A stretch of 64,000 nucleotides of DNA from Ardenticatenaceae bacterium (GTDB lineage Bacteria; Chloroflexota; Anaerolineae; Promineifilales; Promineifilaceae), in contig JACKBR010000008.1 in the NCBI GenBank assembly GCA_020634495.1, forward strand, positions 1 to 64,000, in the 5' to 3' direction. The translations under genes and the position numbers were made by a program. The notes below the pieces were generated by a model. That model had not been told where the DNA came from. It ran no database searches and worked only from the letters and a program-made list of their open reading frames with translations. This document shows, one piece after another, positions 52,610-61,719 of this stretch; the first letter of the stretch is position 1; each line of letters starts with the position of its first letter.

Positions 52610-53860
52610 ATGAAAACCGTAAAGCTCTCAGATCAGGAATTTGACGTTATTCGGGCTGCCCAGCCAACGCCCATTGATCCCTCAGAAACGGCCGCAGGTT
52701 CTACGGTTGTTAGCTTGCTCTCATCCTTGGACCGTAAAATGTTGGACCAGGTGATGATTGAACATCGCTACGAGCCGGGCGAGGTGGTGGTGCATGAAGG
52801 GCAGCACGGCGATATTGCTTACCTGATCTGGTCTGGACGGGTGGCTGTGGTGCAGGGGGATTTTGTCCATCCTGCCAGCGTCAATTACCGCGGGCCGGGC
52901 GAAGTGGTTGGCGAGATGTCGCTCATCGACAACAAGCCCCGTTCGGCTTCCATTGTGGCCCTGGACGACGTGCGCCTGCTGGGCATTCATCGCAACGACT
53001 TTTTTGAGCTGCTGCAAATAGACCCCAACTTTAGCACCAACATGATGGAGATTTTGAGCAGTCGCCTGCGGGCTGCCGAGGAAATGTCGCGGGTGAACAC
53101 AGCCATTGGCCGGGAGCTAAGCGCCGAAGTTGAAGAGCTCCAGTCAGAAAACGAGGCGCTGCGCCAGTTGGAACAGCGTCGCCAGGAGCTGAGCGAGCTG
53201 GTGGTACACGATTTGCGCAACCCGCTGGGCAATTTGTTTAGTGCGCTAAACATGCTGGAGCTGGTCTTGCCAGAGGAAGTGCTGGCGGAAAATCGCGAGC
53301 TGTTGGAGATTGCCCGGCTGTCTCATTTGCGTATGCAGGATTTGGTTGATTCGCTGTTGGACATTGCTCAGATTGATGCAGGACGGCCGTTTGGCGAACG
53401 AAAACCAACCAATTTAGCCAGCCTCATGAGCGAGGTGTTGCAGCTAAACACCTTTGCGTTGGCCAAACGAGAAATGAAGCTGACGCAAAACTTTGCTCCT
53501 AATTTGCCCGCTGCCTGGGCCAACCCGGATCAAATTCGGCGCGTGCTGACCAATCTGGTAGACAACGCCATCAAATATTCGCCAAAAGGAGGGCCAATTA
53601 CCGTGACGGCCGTTCCCCAGGGCAGCAATATTGAAGTGAGCGTGATCGATGCCGGGCCAGGCGTGGACCCCAAAGAGCGGGTTCACATTTTTGATCGCTT
53701 TACCCAGGTAGAGGCAGGCGGCATTCGTCCACGCGGGTTTGGCCTGGGGCTTTCTTATTGTAAATTGGCGGTGGAGGCGCATAACGGCCGTATCTGGGTA
53801 GAGCCAGGGCCAGACGGCGTTGGCAGCCGCTTTGTTTTTACCTTGCCGCAAGCGTCTTGA
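52610..53860 (+). CDS. cNMP-binding-domain histidine kinase
   Basis: A 416-residue soluble kinase. Residues about 45-150 are a cyclic-nucleotide-binding (CRP-like) domain, EPGEVVVHEGQHGDIAYLIW and GPGEVVGEMSLIDNKPRSAS, a phosphate-binding cassette without the exact Arg context for cAMP. A coiled coil (about 165-200) precedes the dimerisation domain with the phosphorylatable His in LVVHDLRNPLGNLFSALNML, and HATPase_c: LTNLVDNAIKYSPKGGP, VIDAGPGVDPKERVHIFDRF, GFGLGLSYCKLAVEAHNGRI. No partner response regulator is adjacent, so its output is unknown. Confidence 0.9.
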   Translation: MKTVKLSDQEFDVIRAAQPTPIDPSETAAGSTVVSLLSSLDRKMLDQVMIEHRYEPGEVVVHEGQHGDIAYLIWSGRVAVVQGDFVHPASVNYRGPGEVVGEMSLIDNKPRSASIVALDDVRLLGIHRNDFFELLQIDPNFSTNMMEILSSRLRAAEEMSRVNTAIGRELSAEVEELQSENEALRQLEQRRQELSELVVHDLRNPLGNLFSALNMLELVLPEEVLAENRELLEIARLSHLRMQDLVDSLLDIAQIDAGRPFGERKPTNLASLMSEVLQLNTFALAKREMKLTQNFAPNLPAAWANPDQIRRVLTNLVDNAIKYSPKGGPITVTAVPQGSNIEVSVIDAGPGVDPKERVHIFDRFTQVEAGGIRPRGFGLGLSYCKLAVEAHNGRIWVEPGPDGVGSRFVFTLPQAS

Positions 53861-53867
53861 ACAATCT

Positions 53868-54060
53868 GTAATTAGGTAATTGGGTAACTCATGTTACGTA
53901 CCCAACGGCATTCTACCCCCTCCCTAACCCTCCCCCTGTCAGGGGGAGGGAACTCTGCTCCCTCTCCCTCAAGGGAGAGGGCTGGGGTGAGGGTGAATTA
54001 CTACTTGTGCGTAACATCAGTGAGTAATTACCCCAATTACCAATTACCCAATTACTCGCT
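53868..54060. repeat. Nested repeat: GTAATTGG words around a GGGAGAGGG palindrome
   Basis: Outer words GTAATTAGGTAATTGGGTAACTCATGTTACG and inverse CGTAACATCAGTGAGTAATTACCCCAATTACC flank an inner GC-rich element: CCCTCCCTAACCCTCCCCCTGTCAGGGGGAGGG and CTCCCTCTCCCTCAAGGGAGAGGGCTGGGGTGAGGG. The inner GGGAGAGGGCTGGGGTGAGGG is a very widespread bacterial intergenic palindrome. It seems to have been inserted into the outer element. Confidence 0.85.
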
Positions 54061-54969
54061 ATGTCCCATACAAACGAACTTGAATTAATTGAAAACGGCG
54101 GCTGGGATGAGCGCATTTTGGTGTGCCGGAACGGCCGTTTGGTGCAAACCTTCATCATTGTTACTCAGCGTTTTGTGCTGCTGGTAGACACGGTGATTAA
54201 CGCCCAAACTGCCGGTCAGATGTTGGCCTATGCCCAACCTTATCTGGCTGAAGGACGTCAGCTACTGGTGATCAATACCCACGCCGATTATGATCATTGC
54301 TGGGGGAACCAACTGTTTGCCGGGGAAACGGCCGTGCATCCCGCACCCATCATCGGCAGCCACCTCAGCCTGGCCAAATTTCAGCAGCCTGAGGCCATAA
54401 CCTATTTGGCCAAAATGCAAGAGCTGGAGCCTGAAATTTTTAGTGAGGTTGTGTTTACGCCGCCCACGCTGTGCATCCAAGACAAATTTGTCATTGATGG
54501 CGGCGATTTGACGGTGGAGATGCTGCCCACGCCCGGCCATACCGACGACCATTACTCCCTCTTCTTACCAGAAATTAAAACAGCATTGGCGGCTGATGCG
54601 GCCGAACTGCCTTACCCGGTGGCCCGCACGCCTGCCGGTTTGCCACCGATGCGGGCCTCCCTGGCCAAATTGGCGGCGCTGCCTGCGGAAACGGTGCTGT
54701 ATTGCCATGCGCCGGTCACTGCTGGGCGGCAGCTTTTGCTGGACAACATCACCTATTTCGACACCATCGAGGCGCAGTGCCGGGTGGCTCTGGCGCAGGG
54801 TTTGTCGCCCCAGCTGGGTGAGGATGCCGATGTGGTGGCTCTGGTGGACTGTGCTTATGAAACGGCCGTTCCCAACACCGAGCAGTGGCACAATATCCAC
54901 GACTATTACAAAACCGCCGGGCACGCGGAGCAAATTCGGGTCATGCTGCACTGGCTGGCTGCTCAATAA
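54061..54969 (+). CDS. Metallo-beta-lactamase-fold hydrolase
   Basis: A 302-residue MBL-fold protein. LLVIDTV-like LLVDTVINAQTAGQMLAYAQ (about residue 40), then the metal motif VINTHADYDHCWGNQLFAG (HxDxDH, about 77), TPGHTDDHYSLFLPEIKTAL (third ligand His, about 160) and LYCHAPVTAGRQL (last His, about 215). The HxHxDH motif reads T-H-A-D-Y-D-H, as in several members. Substrate is unknown; glyoxalase II-like thioesters or lactones are possible. It precedes the histidine phosphatase gene by 17 bp. Confidence 0.82.
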   Translation: MSHTNELELIENGGWDERILVCRNGRLVQTFIIVTQRFVLLVDTVINAQTAGQMLAYAQPYLAEGRQLLVINTHADYDHCWGNQLFAGETAVHPAPIIGSHLSLAKFQQPEAITYLAKMQELEPEIFSEVVFTPPTLCIQDKFVIDGGDLTVEMLPTPGHTDDHYSLFLPEIKTALAADAAELPYPVARTPAGLPPMRASLAKLAALPAETVLYCHAPVTAGRQLLLDNITYFDTIEAQCRVALAQGLSPQLGEDADVVALVDCAYETAVPNTEQWHNIHDYYKTAGHAEQIRVMLHWLAAQ

Positions 54970-54986
54970 ATGTGGAGAAACCCAAC

Positions 54987-55631
54987 ATGCACTTATACCT
55001 TATCCGGCATGGCGAAAGTTTGGTTAATATTCCTGTGGAGAGCGGCCGTTCCCATGACGATCTGGACCTTGGGCTAACAGAAAATGGTCAAATACAGGCA
55101 AAGGCGGTTGCCAGTTGGATGAAGCAGCAAGTGCCACAAATTAACGCTTTGTATGCCAGCCCAATGCGGCGGGCAGGGGAAACTGCCCAGTTCCTGGCAG
55201 ATGCCTACCAATTTCAGATTGTCTTTGATGACCGCTTGCGTGAAATTGGCAACAATCGGATTGATCACAGCCCGTTGCCTAAGGATGAACTGCCACGAGA
55301 ATATTCATCTTTATCCCCCTTTCGGTTCCCATATTCGCCAGTGGCCCCAGCTGTTGAAAAAAGCGAATCTTTTATGCATTACCGGGTGCGTATTGGCATG
55401 TTTCTGGAGGATTTGATCAATCGGCATCAAGGTGAAACTGTCATTGTGGTTGGGCATGGTGGGACGCTGAATGCTGTGACCGACACCATTTTCAACATTG
55501 GCTCTTACCGACAATGTGACATTCGGGGAAGCTATACGGGCGTAACCCTGTTTCAGTACATGGGAAAACCTGATTGGGAAATGTGGCGGCTGCATTTTTT
55601 AAGCCGGGTAGATCATTTGGTCAGCGTATAA
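54987..55631 (+). CDS. Histidine phosphatase (phosphoglycerate mutase-like)
   Basis: A 214-residue branch-1 histidine phosphatase: MHLYLIRHGESLVN (catalytic RHG), LTENGQIQAKAVASWM, ALYASPMRRAGETAQFLADA and a second catalytic region VIVVGHGGTLNAVTDT. A 30-residue insertion near SSLSPFRFPYSPVAPAVEKS is present. The fold hydrolyses phosphoesters such as phosphoglycerate, cobalamin precursors or fructose bisphosphate; I cannot assign the substrate. Start ATG 54987 has TGTGGAGAAA upstream, 17 bp after the MBL gene. Confidence 0.87.
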   Translation: MHLYLIRHGESLVNIPVESGRSHDDLDLGLTENGQIQAKAVASWMKQQVPQINALYASPMRRAGETAQFLADAYQFQIVFDDRLREIGNNRIDHSPLPKDELPREYSSLSPFRFPYSPVAPAVEKSESFMHYRVRIGMFLEDLINRHQGETVIVVGHGGTLNAVTDTIFNIGSYRQCDIRGSYTGVTLFQYMGKPDWEMWRLHFLSRVDHLVSV

Positions 55632-55635
55632 AAAT

Positions 55636-55706
55636 GGAACGCTGATGTTCCTGATTACCCTGATTTTTTGATCTTTTTAATCAGGTAAATCAGGGTAATC
55701 TGCGTA
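55636..55706. repeat. CCTGATTACCCTGATT word/anti-word hairpin
   Basis: GTTCCTGATTACCCTGATTTTTTG is followed by AATCAGGTAAATCAGGGTAATC, an intergenic hairpin between the phosphatase and Nudix genes. Confidence 0.75.
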
Positions 55707-55729
55707 CAATTATTAAGGACAGGAATATA

Positions 55730-56251
55730 GTGAATCAGCCAACAGTTTTAAGTGGAAAAGGGCGCACGTTAGCCACCTCAGCCATTGCCCTGCAAGCCAT
55801 CATCATGAACGAGAACGAACAATTTTTGCTGCTTTCTTCGCCACGGCGCAACGGCCGTAACGAATGGCAAACCGTCAGCGGCGGGCTGGACGCGGGCGAA
55901 ACCATTTTGGATGGGACGCTGCGCGAGGTGCGGGAAGAGGTGGGTGATGTTCAGGTACGGCCGTTAGCCGTTTTGCACAGCCACACGTTTCATTACGATG
56001 AGCAAGTGCCTTTCATGGTTGGCATTTACTACCTGCTGCACTACGAAGGTGGCCAAATTGTGCCGGGTGACGACATGGTTGGCAGTGATTTCCACTGGTG
56101 GGGGCTGGCTGAATTGGAAACGGCCGTTGCCAATCATGACGCGACTTTACATTTTTCAACACACCTGTGGATGATGCACCGGGCTGTTAAGTTGCATCGC
56201 TTGCTAAAAGATGAGCAGGTGGAAACGGCCGTTTTGCAGCCACCACTTTGA
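55730..56251 (+). CDS. Nudix hydrolase
   Basis: A 173-residue Nudix protein with a GTG start at 55730. The Nudix box GGLDAGETILDGTLREVREE followed by VG (about residues 50-72) matches GX5EX7REVXEEXGU. SGG precedes it and a helix ending HLWMMHRAVKLHRLLKDEQV closes the domain. Family members hydrolyse nucleoside diphosphates linked to another group; the substrate cannot be inferred. Seven bases separate its stop from an MBL-fold gene at 56262, so they are probably cotranscribed. Confidence 0.88.
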   Translation: MNQPTVLSGKGRTLATSAIALQAIIMNENEQFLLLSSPRRNGRNEWQTVSGGLDAGETILDGTLREVREEVGDVQVRPLAVLHSHTFHYDEQVPFMVGIYYLLHYEGGQIVPGDDMVGSDFHWWGLAELETAVANHDATLHFSTHLWMMHRAVKLHRLLKDEQVETAVLQPPL

Positions 56252-56261
56252 GAAAAATAGA

Positions 56262-57230
56262 ATGAATCCTATTCGCATTGAGCTGCCAACTGAATTTGAT
56301 GTCGGGTCGGTGAACAGCTACCTGTTCATTGAACCAGAGCCGACGCTGGTTGATTGTGGCGTAGACACGCCCGCCAGTTGGCAGGCGCTTCAGGCCGGTT
56401 TGGCCCAGCACGGCCTCACCCCCGCCGACATTCGCCGCATCATCATTACCCATCCGCACGTAGACCATTTTGGTCTGGCCGCCAAAATTGCCAGCCTCAG
56501 CGGCGGCCAGGTGTGGATTGCCGACCTTGGCGCTAAATGGCTCATCGACCCCAAGAAGCATTTTGGCCTGCGGGCAGATTATTATCGTGAGCGGTTTTTA
56601 ATCCAGGCGGGTATTCCCGACGAGATGGCTCAGATGGTGCTGGCATATTTTGCCCAAATTGCCAGGGAAATTTCGCCCGTTCCCGCCGATTGCATCCAAA
56701 CCTTTGGCTTAACAGATTGGCTGGAGATGGGCGGTGCCCGTTGGCAGGTGCTGCACATGCCCGGTCATGCCAGCCACCAGACCTGCTTTTTCCAGCCAGA
56801 GAGCCGCCAATTCCTTTCCGCCGACATGCTGCTGCCCAAAACCCCGACGCCGATTGTGGAACGGCCGTTGCCCAACCAACCCCGCCAACCCAGCCTGCCC
56901 CTTTTCCTGGAATCGCTCGCCCGCTGCGAGGCGCTGGAAATCGACACCGTTTACCCAGGGCATGGCGAACCGTTCCGCAACCATCGCCAGCTTATCCAAA
57001 AGCAGCGCCAGCGCATTCACCAGCGCAAAGCAGAAGCCCTGGCTCTTGTGCAACAAGGCCACCACACGGCTTATGCCCTGGTAAACCAGATGTATGCCCA
57101 TTATCCACAAGCGTTCCGCTTTGCCGGGCTGTGGATGCTCATCGGCTACCTTGACTTGCTTGAGGCAGAAGGAAAAATCAGGGTGGAGACGGTGGATGGC
57201 GTTTGGCAGTACAGGCAAATCGGTGATTAA
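56262..57230 (+). CDS. Metallo-beta-lactamase-fold hydrolase, LACTB2-like
   Basis: A 322-residue protein from ATG 56262. Metal-binding motif IITHPHVDHFGLAAKIASL (HxHxDH, about residue 65), LHMPGHASHQTCFFQPESRQ (about 165), a metal-bridging Asp in FLSADMLLP and VYPGHGEPFRNHRQLIQKQ (about 230). A C-terminal helical winged domain (QQGHHTAYALVNQMYAHYP and beyond) is like that of LACTB2-type enzymes and other MBL thioesterases or nucleases. Substrate unknown. It follows the Nudix gene and precedes a thioesterase. Confidence 0.84.
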   Translation: MNPIRIELPTEFDVGSVNSYLFIEPEPTLVDCGVDTPASWQALQAGLAQHGLTPADIRRIIITHPHVDHFGLAAKIASLSGGQVWIADLGAKWLIDPKKHFGLRADYYRERFLIQAGIPDEMAQMVLAYFAQIAREISPVPADCIQTFGLTDWLEMGGARWQVLHMPGHASHQTCFFQPESRQFLSADMLLPKTPTPIVERPLPNQPRQPSLPLFLESLARCEALEIDTVYPGHGEPFRNHRQLIQKQRQRIHQRKAEALALVQQGHHTAYALVNQMYAHYPQAFRFAGLWMLIGYLDLLEAEGKIRVETVDGVWQYRQIGD

Positions 57231-57272
57231 AGATTGGAGATTAGCCCTCATTTTTAAGCTCAAAATACGATT

Positions 57273-57758
57273 ATGATAGAAGTTTCACAGATTCAGCAGC
57301 TTCCTTGCTACCACCGCACTGTTATCCCAGAGGCGTATCTGGATGTGATGGGCCACATGAACATTCGTCATTACATGGGCTTGTTTGACGATGCTGCCTG
57401 GGGCTTTTTTGCCGATTTTGGCATGACCCTGGCTTATTACCAAAACACGTCTGGCGGGGCGTTTGCTCTGGCCCAGCACATTCGCTACCTGGCAGAAGTG
57501 CATGTTGGTGAAACGGTGGCCATTCATACACGGCTAAACGGCCGTTCCGCCAAGCGCATCCATTTCATCCACTTCATGATCAATGAAACCACCAACAAGC
57601 TGGCCGCCACCTTCGAATCCTTAGGGTCCCATGCAAACACCGATACCCGCCGCACCTCGCCGTTTCCCCCCCAAATCAGCCAGGCGCTGGATGCCATGCT
57701 GGCCCGTCACCAGCAGTTGGATTGGGACGCGCCGCTTTGTGGGGTGATACGGCCGTAA
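57273..57758 (+). CDS. Hotdog-fold acyl-CoA thioesterase
   Basis: A 161-residue 4HBT-type protein: YLDVMGHMNIRHYMGLFDDA (D-x-x-G-H-M-N, about residue 24) is the family's catalytic Asp-containing helix start. HIRYLAEVHVGETVAIHTRL and KRIHFIHFMINETTNKLAAT form the sheet. FESLGSHANTDTRRTSPFP closes it. It hydrolyses acyl-CoA thioesters, the chain preference unknown. The gene lies directly before the long acyl-CoA ligase gene, with which it may balance acyl-CoA and free acid pools. Confidence 0.85.
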   Translation: MIEVSQIQQLPCYHRTVIPEAYLDVMGHMNIRHYMGLFDDAAWGFFADFGMTLAYYQNTSGGAFALAQHIRYLAEVHVGETVAIHTRLNGRSAKRIHFIHFMINETTNKLAATFESLGSHANTDTRRTSPFPPQISQALDAMLARHQQLDWDAPLCGVIRP

Positions 57759-57863
57759 CCCAAAATTTATACCCGTGTTCGCAAACCGCCATCGTCCTTA
57801 AAGAAAATCAGTTGGCAAAAACATAATCCGCCGCTATTTACTCAAAAATAGGAGAAAAATATT

Positions 57864-59489
57864 ATGAACGGTTTAATGATGAACTATCAGCTCACGATGG
57901 ATCGCATTTTAGAACACGCCAACCGCATGTTTGCCGACAAGCGCATCACCACCATGCTGCCGGACGGCACGCTGCACCGCTACACCTACGCCGATCTGTA
58001 CCGGCGGTGCAAGCGGCTGGCCAATGCCCTGACAAAATTAGGCGTCGAGCCAGGCGACCGGGTAGGCACCTTTGCCTGGAACAACTACCAGCATCTAGAA
58101 CTTTACTACGCCATTCCTGGTGCAGGAGCCGTTTGCCACACCTTGAACATCCGCCTGTTTCCAGAGCAGCTAGCCTACATCGTTAACCATGCCGAGGACA
58201 AAGTTGTCTTTATCGACGGCAGCCTGCTGCCCCTGTACGAGCGCGTTGCCGACCAGATCGAGTGTGTGCAGCATTACGTTCTGCTCAACGCCGGACGCGA
58301 CACAAAAACCAGCCTGCCAAACGTGCTTTTCTACGAAGATTTAATTGATAGCGCAGACGACGATTTTGAATGGCGCAGCACCGATGAAAATATGGCAATG
58401 GGGCTTTGTTACACCAGCGGCACAACGGGCAATCCCAAAGGTGCCCTGTACAGCCATCGCTCCATGTTCCTGCACACCTACGGCCAAAATCAGGCCAATG
58501 CCCTGGGCCTAAACGAATCAGACATTGTGCTGCCGGTGGTGCCCCAATTTCATGCGATGGCCTGGGGGTTGCCTTATGGCTGCGCCATGGCCGGGGCCGA
58601 AATGGTAATGCCTGGCCCGCATTTGCAGGCAGAGCCGCTGGCCAACATGATTGCCACTGAGCGGGTGACGGTTGCTGCGGGTGTGCCCACCATTTGGAAC
58701 GGCCTGTATCATGAGCTGCGCCAAAACCCGCGCGATATTTCCTGCGTGCGCTCGTTGGTTGTGGGTGGGTCGGCTATGCCCCGCGCCCTGACCAAAGCGT
58801 ATGAGAGCGAGCTGGGCGTCAACGTTTTGCACGCCTGGGGCATGACAGAAATGTCGCCGCTGGGCACGGTGTGTAACTTGTTGGGCAAGCACGAAAATTT
58901 GTCTGACGCGGAAAAGTGGAACATCAAAGCCACGCAAGGCTATCCCATTTGTGGGGTGGAAATGCGTATTGTGAACGAAATGGGTGAATCGCTGCCCTGG
59001 GATGGGCAAACGATGGGCGAATTGCAGGTGCGCGGCCCCTGGATTATTCGCCAATATTTTAAGCGCGAGGTGTCTGAGGATTACATGACGGCCGATGGCT
59101 GGTTCCGCACGGGAGATGTCTCGACCATTTCGCCCGACGGCTACATGAACATTACGGATCGCACCAAGGATTTGGTGAAGAGCGGTGGCGAATGGATTTC
59201 CACGGTAGAGTTAGAAAATGCCATTATGGCCCATCCGCAGGTGCTGGAAGCGGCCGTTATTGCTATCCCCGATACAAAATGGCAGGAACGGCCGTTAGCC
59301 GCCATTGTCCCCACGCAGGACGGGTACGACCTTACCGCCGAGGCGATTACCACCTTTTTGCAGGACAAGGTGGCCAAATTTTGGATTCCAGAAAAGTTTA
59401 TCTTTGTGGAAGAAATCCCCAAGACCAGCGTGGGCAAGTTTAACAAGAAAGTGCTGCGCAGCGCCTATGCGGAAGGCGAGCTTGGGTAG
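57864..59489 (+). CDS. Fatty acyl-CoA synthetase (AMP-binding family)
   Basis: A 541-residue adenylate-forming enzyme. P-loop-like motif [20 protein letters not shown] (about residue 178), [20 protein letters not shown], the A5 region [20 protein letters not shown], the A8 hinge [20 protein letters not shown] (about 428) and the A10 lysine in [13 protein letters not shown] (about 525). Similar to FadD3-like or medium/long-chain acyl-CoA synthetases and not to acetyl-CoA synthetase. It starts at ATG 57864 with GGAG upstream. It is the end of the acyl-CoA group; a strong hairpin follows it. Confidence 0.92.
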   Translation: MNGLMMNYQLTMDRILEHANRMFADKRITTMLPDGTLHRYTYADLYRRCKRLANALTKLGVEPGDRVGTFAWNNYQHLELYYAIPGAGAVCHTLNIRLFPEQLAYIVNHAEDKVVFIDGSLLPLYERVADQIECVQHYVLLNAGRDTKTSLPNVLFYEDLIDSADDDFEWRSTDENMAMGLCYTSGTTGNPKGALYSHRSMFLHTYGQNQANALGLNESDIVLPVVPQFHAMAWGLPYGCAMAGAEMVMPGPHLQAEPLANMIATERVTVAAGVPTIWNGLYHELRQNPRDISCVRSLVVGGSAMPRALTKAYESELGVNVLHAWGMTEMSPLGTVCNLLGKHENLSDAEKWNIKATQGYPICGVEMRIVNEMGESLPWDGQTMGELQVRGPWIIRQYFKREVSEDYMTADGWFRTGDVSTISPDGYMNITDRTKDLVKSGGEWISTVELENAIMAHPQVLEAAVIAIPDTKWQERPLAAIVPTQDGYDLTAEAITTFLQDKVAKFWIPEKFIFVEEIPKTSVGKFNKKVLRSAYAEGELG

Positions 59490-59494
59490 AAGGA

Positions 59495-59530
59495 AACGGC
59501 CGTAAAACGATGGTTTGTTTTACGGCCGTT
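59495..59530. terminator. Bidirectional terminator built from ACGGCCGT
   Basis: AACGGCCGTAAAAC is a perfect 14-bp inverted repeat with GTTTTACGGCCGTT around an eight-base loop. It lies six bases after the ligase stop and 23 before the stop of the convergent surface-protein gene. Confidence 0.75.
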
Positions 59531-59552
59531 GGGTTACGAAACCTAAAATGAT

Positions 59553-60596
59553 CTAGTTGGCATTAAAGCGAACAACCGGAGTGTAAGTGTCCCAGCAGCC
59601 ACTGTCTCGTCGGAAGCTGTCTGTGCCACCAGCGCCGCTGTCGCAGTAGAAGCCTGCGAAGCTGGTATCCCAAAATACAGTATCGGCTTCAACATTCGTG
59701 CCCACTGTCGCAGCATCTGTAGTGACGCTGACATTCAGCGAGCTGTAAGGGCCAGCTATCCCTAACGGCGAATCACCATGATTAGCGGTGTTATAAGCGA
59801 CCCCAAAGATAACTTCCTCGGGCAAAGTTACCCCCAAAGTTGAAAAATCAAAGGTGATGTTGAAGGCGTAGCCATGCACACAGGCACCAGCAACCGGATC
59901 GAACCAGGTTCCTCCGAACGGGATATCTGTTGTTGGGGTTTGCCCGGTTCCGGTACAGTTCACAGAATCCCACGATGGCCGGAATGGAATATCGAAATTG
60001 TCTGTTACTGTAGCAATCAGGCTGCCAACAGCAGGGTCAACCCCACTGTTATCAACTTCATAGATGTTCAGGGTAATTGGGTGATTAAAGAAGCTGCCAG
60101 GCGTGGTTACACATGCCTCCCCGGCATAGCCGTCCCGATTAGGCACCCAGGTGCCCCCGACATTGTCAAAATCATTTTCACATGCCCAGTTGGTCAAGCT
60201 GACCTCAACTGAATCCAGAGATCGGGAAGTTCCGTCAAAAGAGATATGGTCGCCAAATTCGTCGGCAGAGGTAGCCTCATAGCCAAGACTTGGGAAGCTG
60301 CCGGGGTAGACGGCTGGGATGGAATCATAAATGTTGTCTGGTGCCGCGTCGATCACACTGCAATCTTCGGCAAAGACTTTGCCGTCTAGACCTGGTACCG
60401 GATCACCTGGTTGACCATCTCCATGGTTAAGATGAGCTGAGAGGGCATTGCCATTAATGTTGATGAGATGATAAGAGCCATTGCCTTCAAGGTGACAGAC
60501 ATCAACCTTGGCAGAAGGGGCGGCTGCGGCAAATCCAGTAATGGCAAGTAAGGAAGTTACACAAAAGACAAGCAAGAATACAATTCTGGTTTTCAT
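59553..60596 (-). CDS. Secreted protein with VCHxxGNGxYH motif
   Basis: A 347-residue exported protein. The signal peptide is MKTRIVFLLVFCVTSLLAIT with an AAA cleavage region. The next segment, VDVCHLEGNGSYHLININGN ending LSAHLNHGDGQPGDP, is a short motif recurrent in secreted proteins of several phyla. The rest, about residues 80-347, is predicted all-beta and cysteine-containing (ACENDFDNVGGTWVPN, SVNCTGTGQTPTTDIPFGG), reminiscent of choice-of-anchor or jelly-roll surface domains; no catalytic motif is seen. No C-terminal sorting signal is visible. Function unknown. Copies of ACGGCCGT are absent from this gene, which may be chance. Confidence 0.7.
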   Translation of the reverse strand: MKTRIVFLLVFCVTSLLAITGFAAAAPSAKVDVCHLEGNGSYHLININGNALSAHLNHGDGQPGDPVPGLDGKVFAEDCSVIDAAPDNIYDSIPAVYPGSFPSLGYEATSADEFGDHISFDGTSRSLDSVEVSLTNWACENDFDNVGGTWVPNRDGYAGEACVTTPGSFFNHPITLNIYEVDNSGVDPAVGSLIATVTDNFDIPFRPSWDSVNCTGTGQTPTTDIPFGGTWFDPVAGACVHGYAFNITFDFSTLGVTLPEEVIFGVAYNTANHGDSPLGIAGPYSSLNVSVTTDAATVGTNVEADTVFWDTSFAGFYCDSGAGGTDSFRRDSGCWDTYTPVVRFNAN

Positions 60597-61082
60597 TTTT
60601 CCTCCAAGGAACAGATAAAATGAGAAATGAATTCAAGGTCTGACCATACGCCACCTCCTGAATAAATATTTTGCTTTTCGTTTTGTTCAAGTTTGTTAGG
60701 GTTCTTTGTTGGATCAAGAGTGCCTAGAACGTGAAAATCCTAGCATATTAACATTACGCTTTCTGTTACAGAATTCGAGTTTTGGCATACTGAAACTTAT
60801 ACCAAACGGCGCAGATGTAGTGCTCTGGCTTTTTTTGGTATTTCAAAATGGGTATTGCTTCAAATTTATAGGATAGAAAGCAAACCACTAGGTTCGATAG
60901 TATCAATTTCCCCTGCACGTATCCCCAAAATTCAGGCTGTTAAGAGCGTTTTCCCATCAATTTCCGAAGGGTAGTTTGTTAGGATGGGCGTGTATTTATT
61001 GACATCAGCTGTTGGGCAGCGCAATGCGCCTGCTAACCTTTTGGGAAAACGCAGGCATTAAAATTAGGGGATCGTAGACATC
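60597..61082. other. Intergenic region, no gene seen
   Basis: Between divergent genes. It holds a purine-rich ribosome site for the surface protein (CTCCTTGGAGG-type on the minus strand near 60600) and TTGACA at 60999 without a convincing -10 partner. AT-rich stretches (60730-60900) lack repeats of the families described here. I see no RNA gene. Confidence 0.5.
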
Positions 61083-61349
61083 ATGAAAAAGTGGCGGCAG
61101 TGGTTAGAAAATTTATCAGCAGAAGAGACGTTGTGGTTAACGGCCGTATTCCTTTCGGCAATGTTGGGCACAATGGTAAGCAGCGCCATTCTGCAATGGG
61201 GCTTAAGCACGTATCACGGAGTGGTCGCCAAATTAGTCATTTGCCTCCTGGCCACATCCGCTTATGGCGGTGCCGTTATCTCCGTATTCTACGCCCTTTT
61301 TCCCGAAACGCGATTGGCTCTGAAACGCATCTTTAGCCATAAAAAATAA
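61083..61349 (+). CDS. Small two-helix membrane protein
   Basis: An 88-residue protein from ATG 61083. A short charged start (MKKWRQWLENLSAEE) precedes two hydrophobic helices, LTAVFLSAMLGTMVSSAILQ (about residue 19) and VVAKLVICLLATSAYGGAVI (about 47), with a basic end (RLALKRIFSHKK). No family recognised. A strong terminator follows 22 bases after the stop. Confidence 0.65.
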   Translation: MKKWRQWLENLSAEETLWLTAVFLSAMLGTMVSSAILQWGLSTYHGVVAKLVICLLATSAYGGAVISVFYALFPETRLALKRIFSHKK

Positions 61350-61371
61350 GATTCGCAACTCAGATGAAATA

Positions 61372-61407
61372 AAAATGGCTGGCGACCAAATTGTCGCCAG
61401 CCATTTT
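61372..61407. terminator. Bidirectional terminator
   Basis: AAAATGGCTGGCGAC pairs perfectly with GTCGCCAGCCATTTT (15 bp) around CAAATT. It lies between convergent genes and serves both. Confidence 0.85.
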
Positions 61408-61455
61408 GGTTAACTATTCAATTGCCAAGCATTCAATGTAACAGTTCGTTTCTGA

Positions 61456-61719
61456 TTAGGTGGCACGGCGCAAATAACCAACAATAGCCAACAAGATTAC
61501 TGCGCCAAGAATTGCAACAAGCAGGCTGTAAAAATTAAAGCCAGATGCTGGAGCCAGGCCTAACAAGCCAACAACAAAACCACCAATGATGGCCCCCACA
61601 ATGCCGACAATAATGTTGGCCACCATCCCCATCTGTGCATTTTTCTTCATTATGATGCTGGCAATCCAGCCAGCAACACCACCCAGAATAATCCACAAGA
61701 CAATGCTAACTAAATCCAT
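61456..61719 (-). CDS. GlsB/YeaQ/YmgE-family membrane protein
   Basis: An 87-residue transglycosylase-associated family protein. Start ATG 61719, with AAGGAGA seven bases upstream; an open frame to 61773 adds a hydrophilic piece that does not belong. Three hydrophobic segments, IVLWIILGGVAGWIASIIM, ANIIVGIVGAIIGGFVVGLL and LLVAILGAVILLAIVGYLRR, contain the G-x-x-G-rich helix packing typical of the family. Often induced under stress; molecular function unknown despite the family name. Confidence 0.88.
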   Translation of the reverse strand: MDLVSIVLWIILGGVAGWIASIIMKKNAQMGMVANIIVGIVGAIIGGFVVGLLGLAPASGFNFYSLLVAILGAVILLAIVGYLRRAT

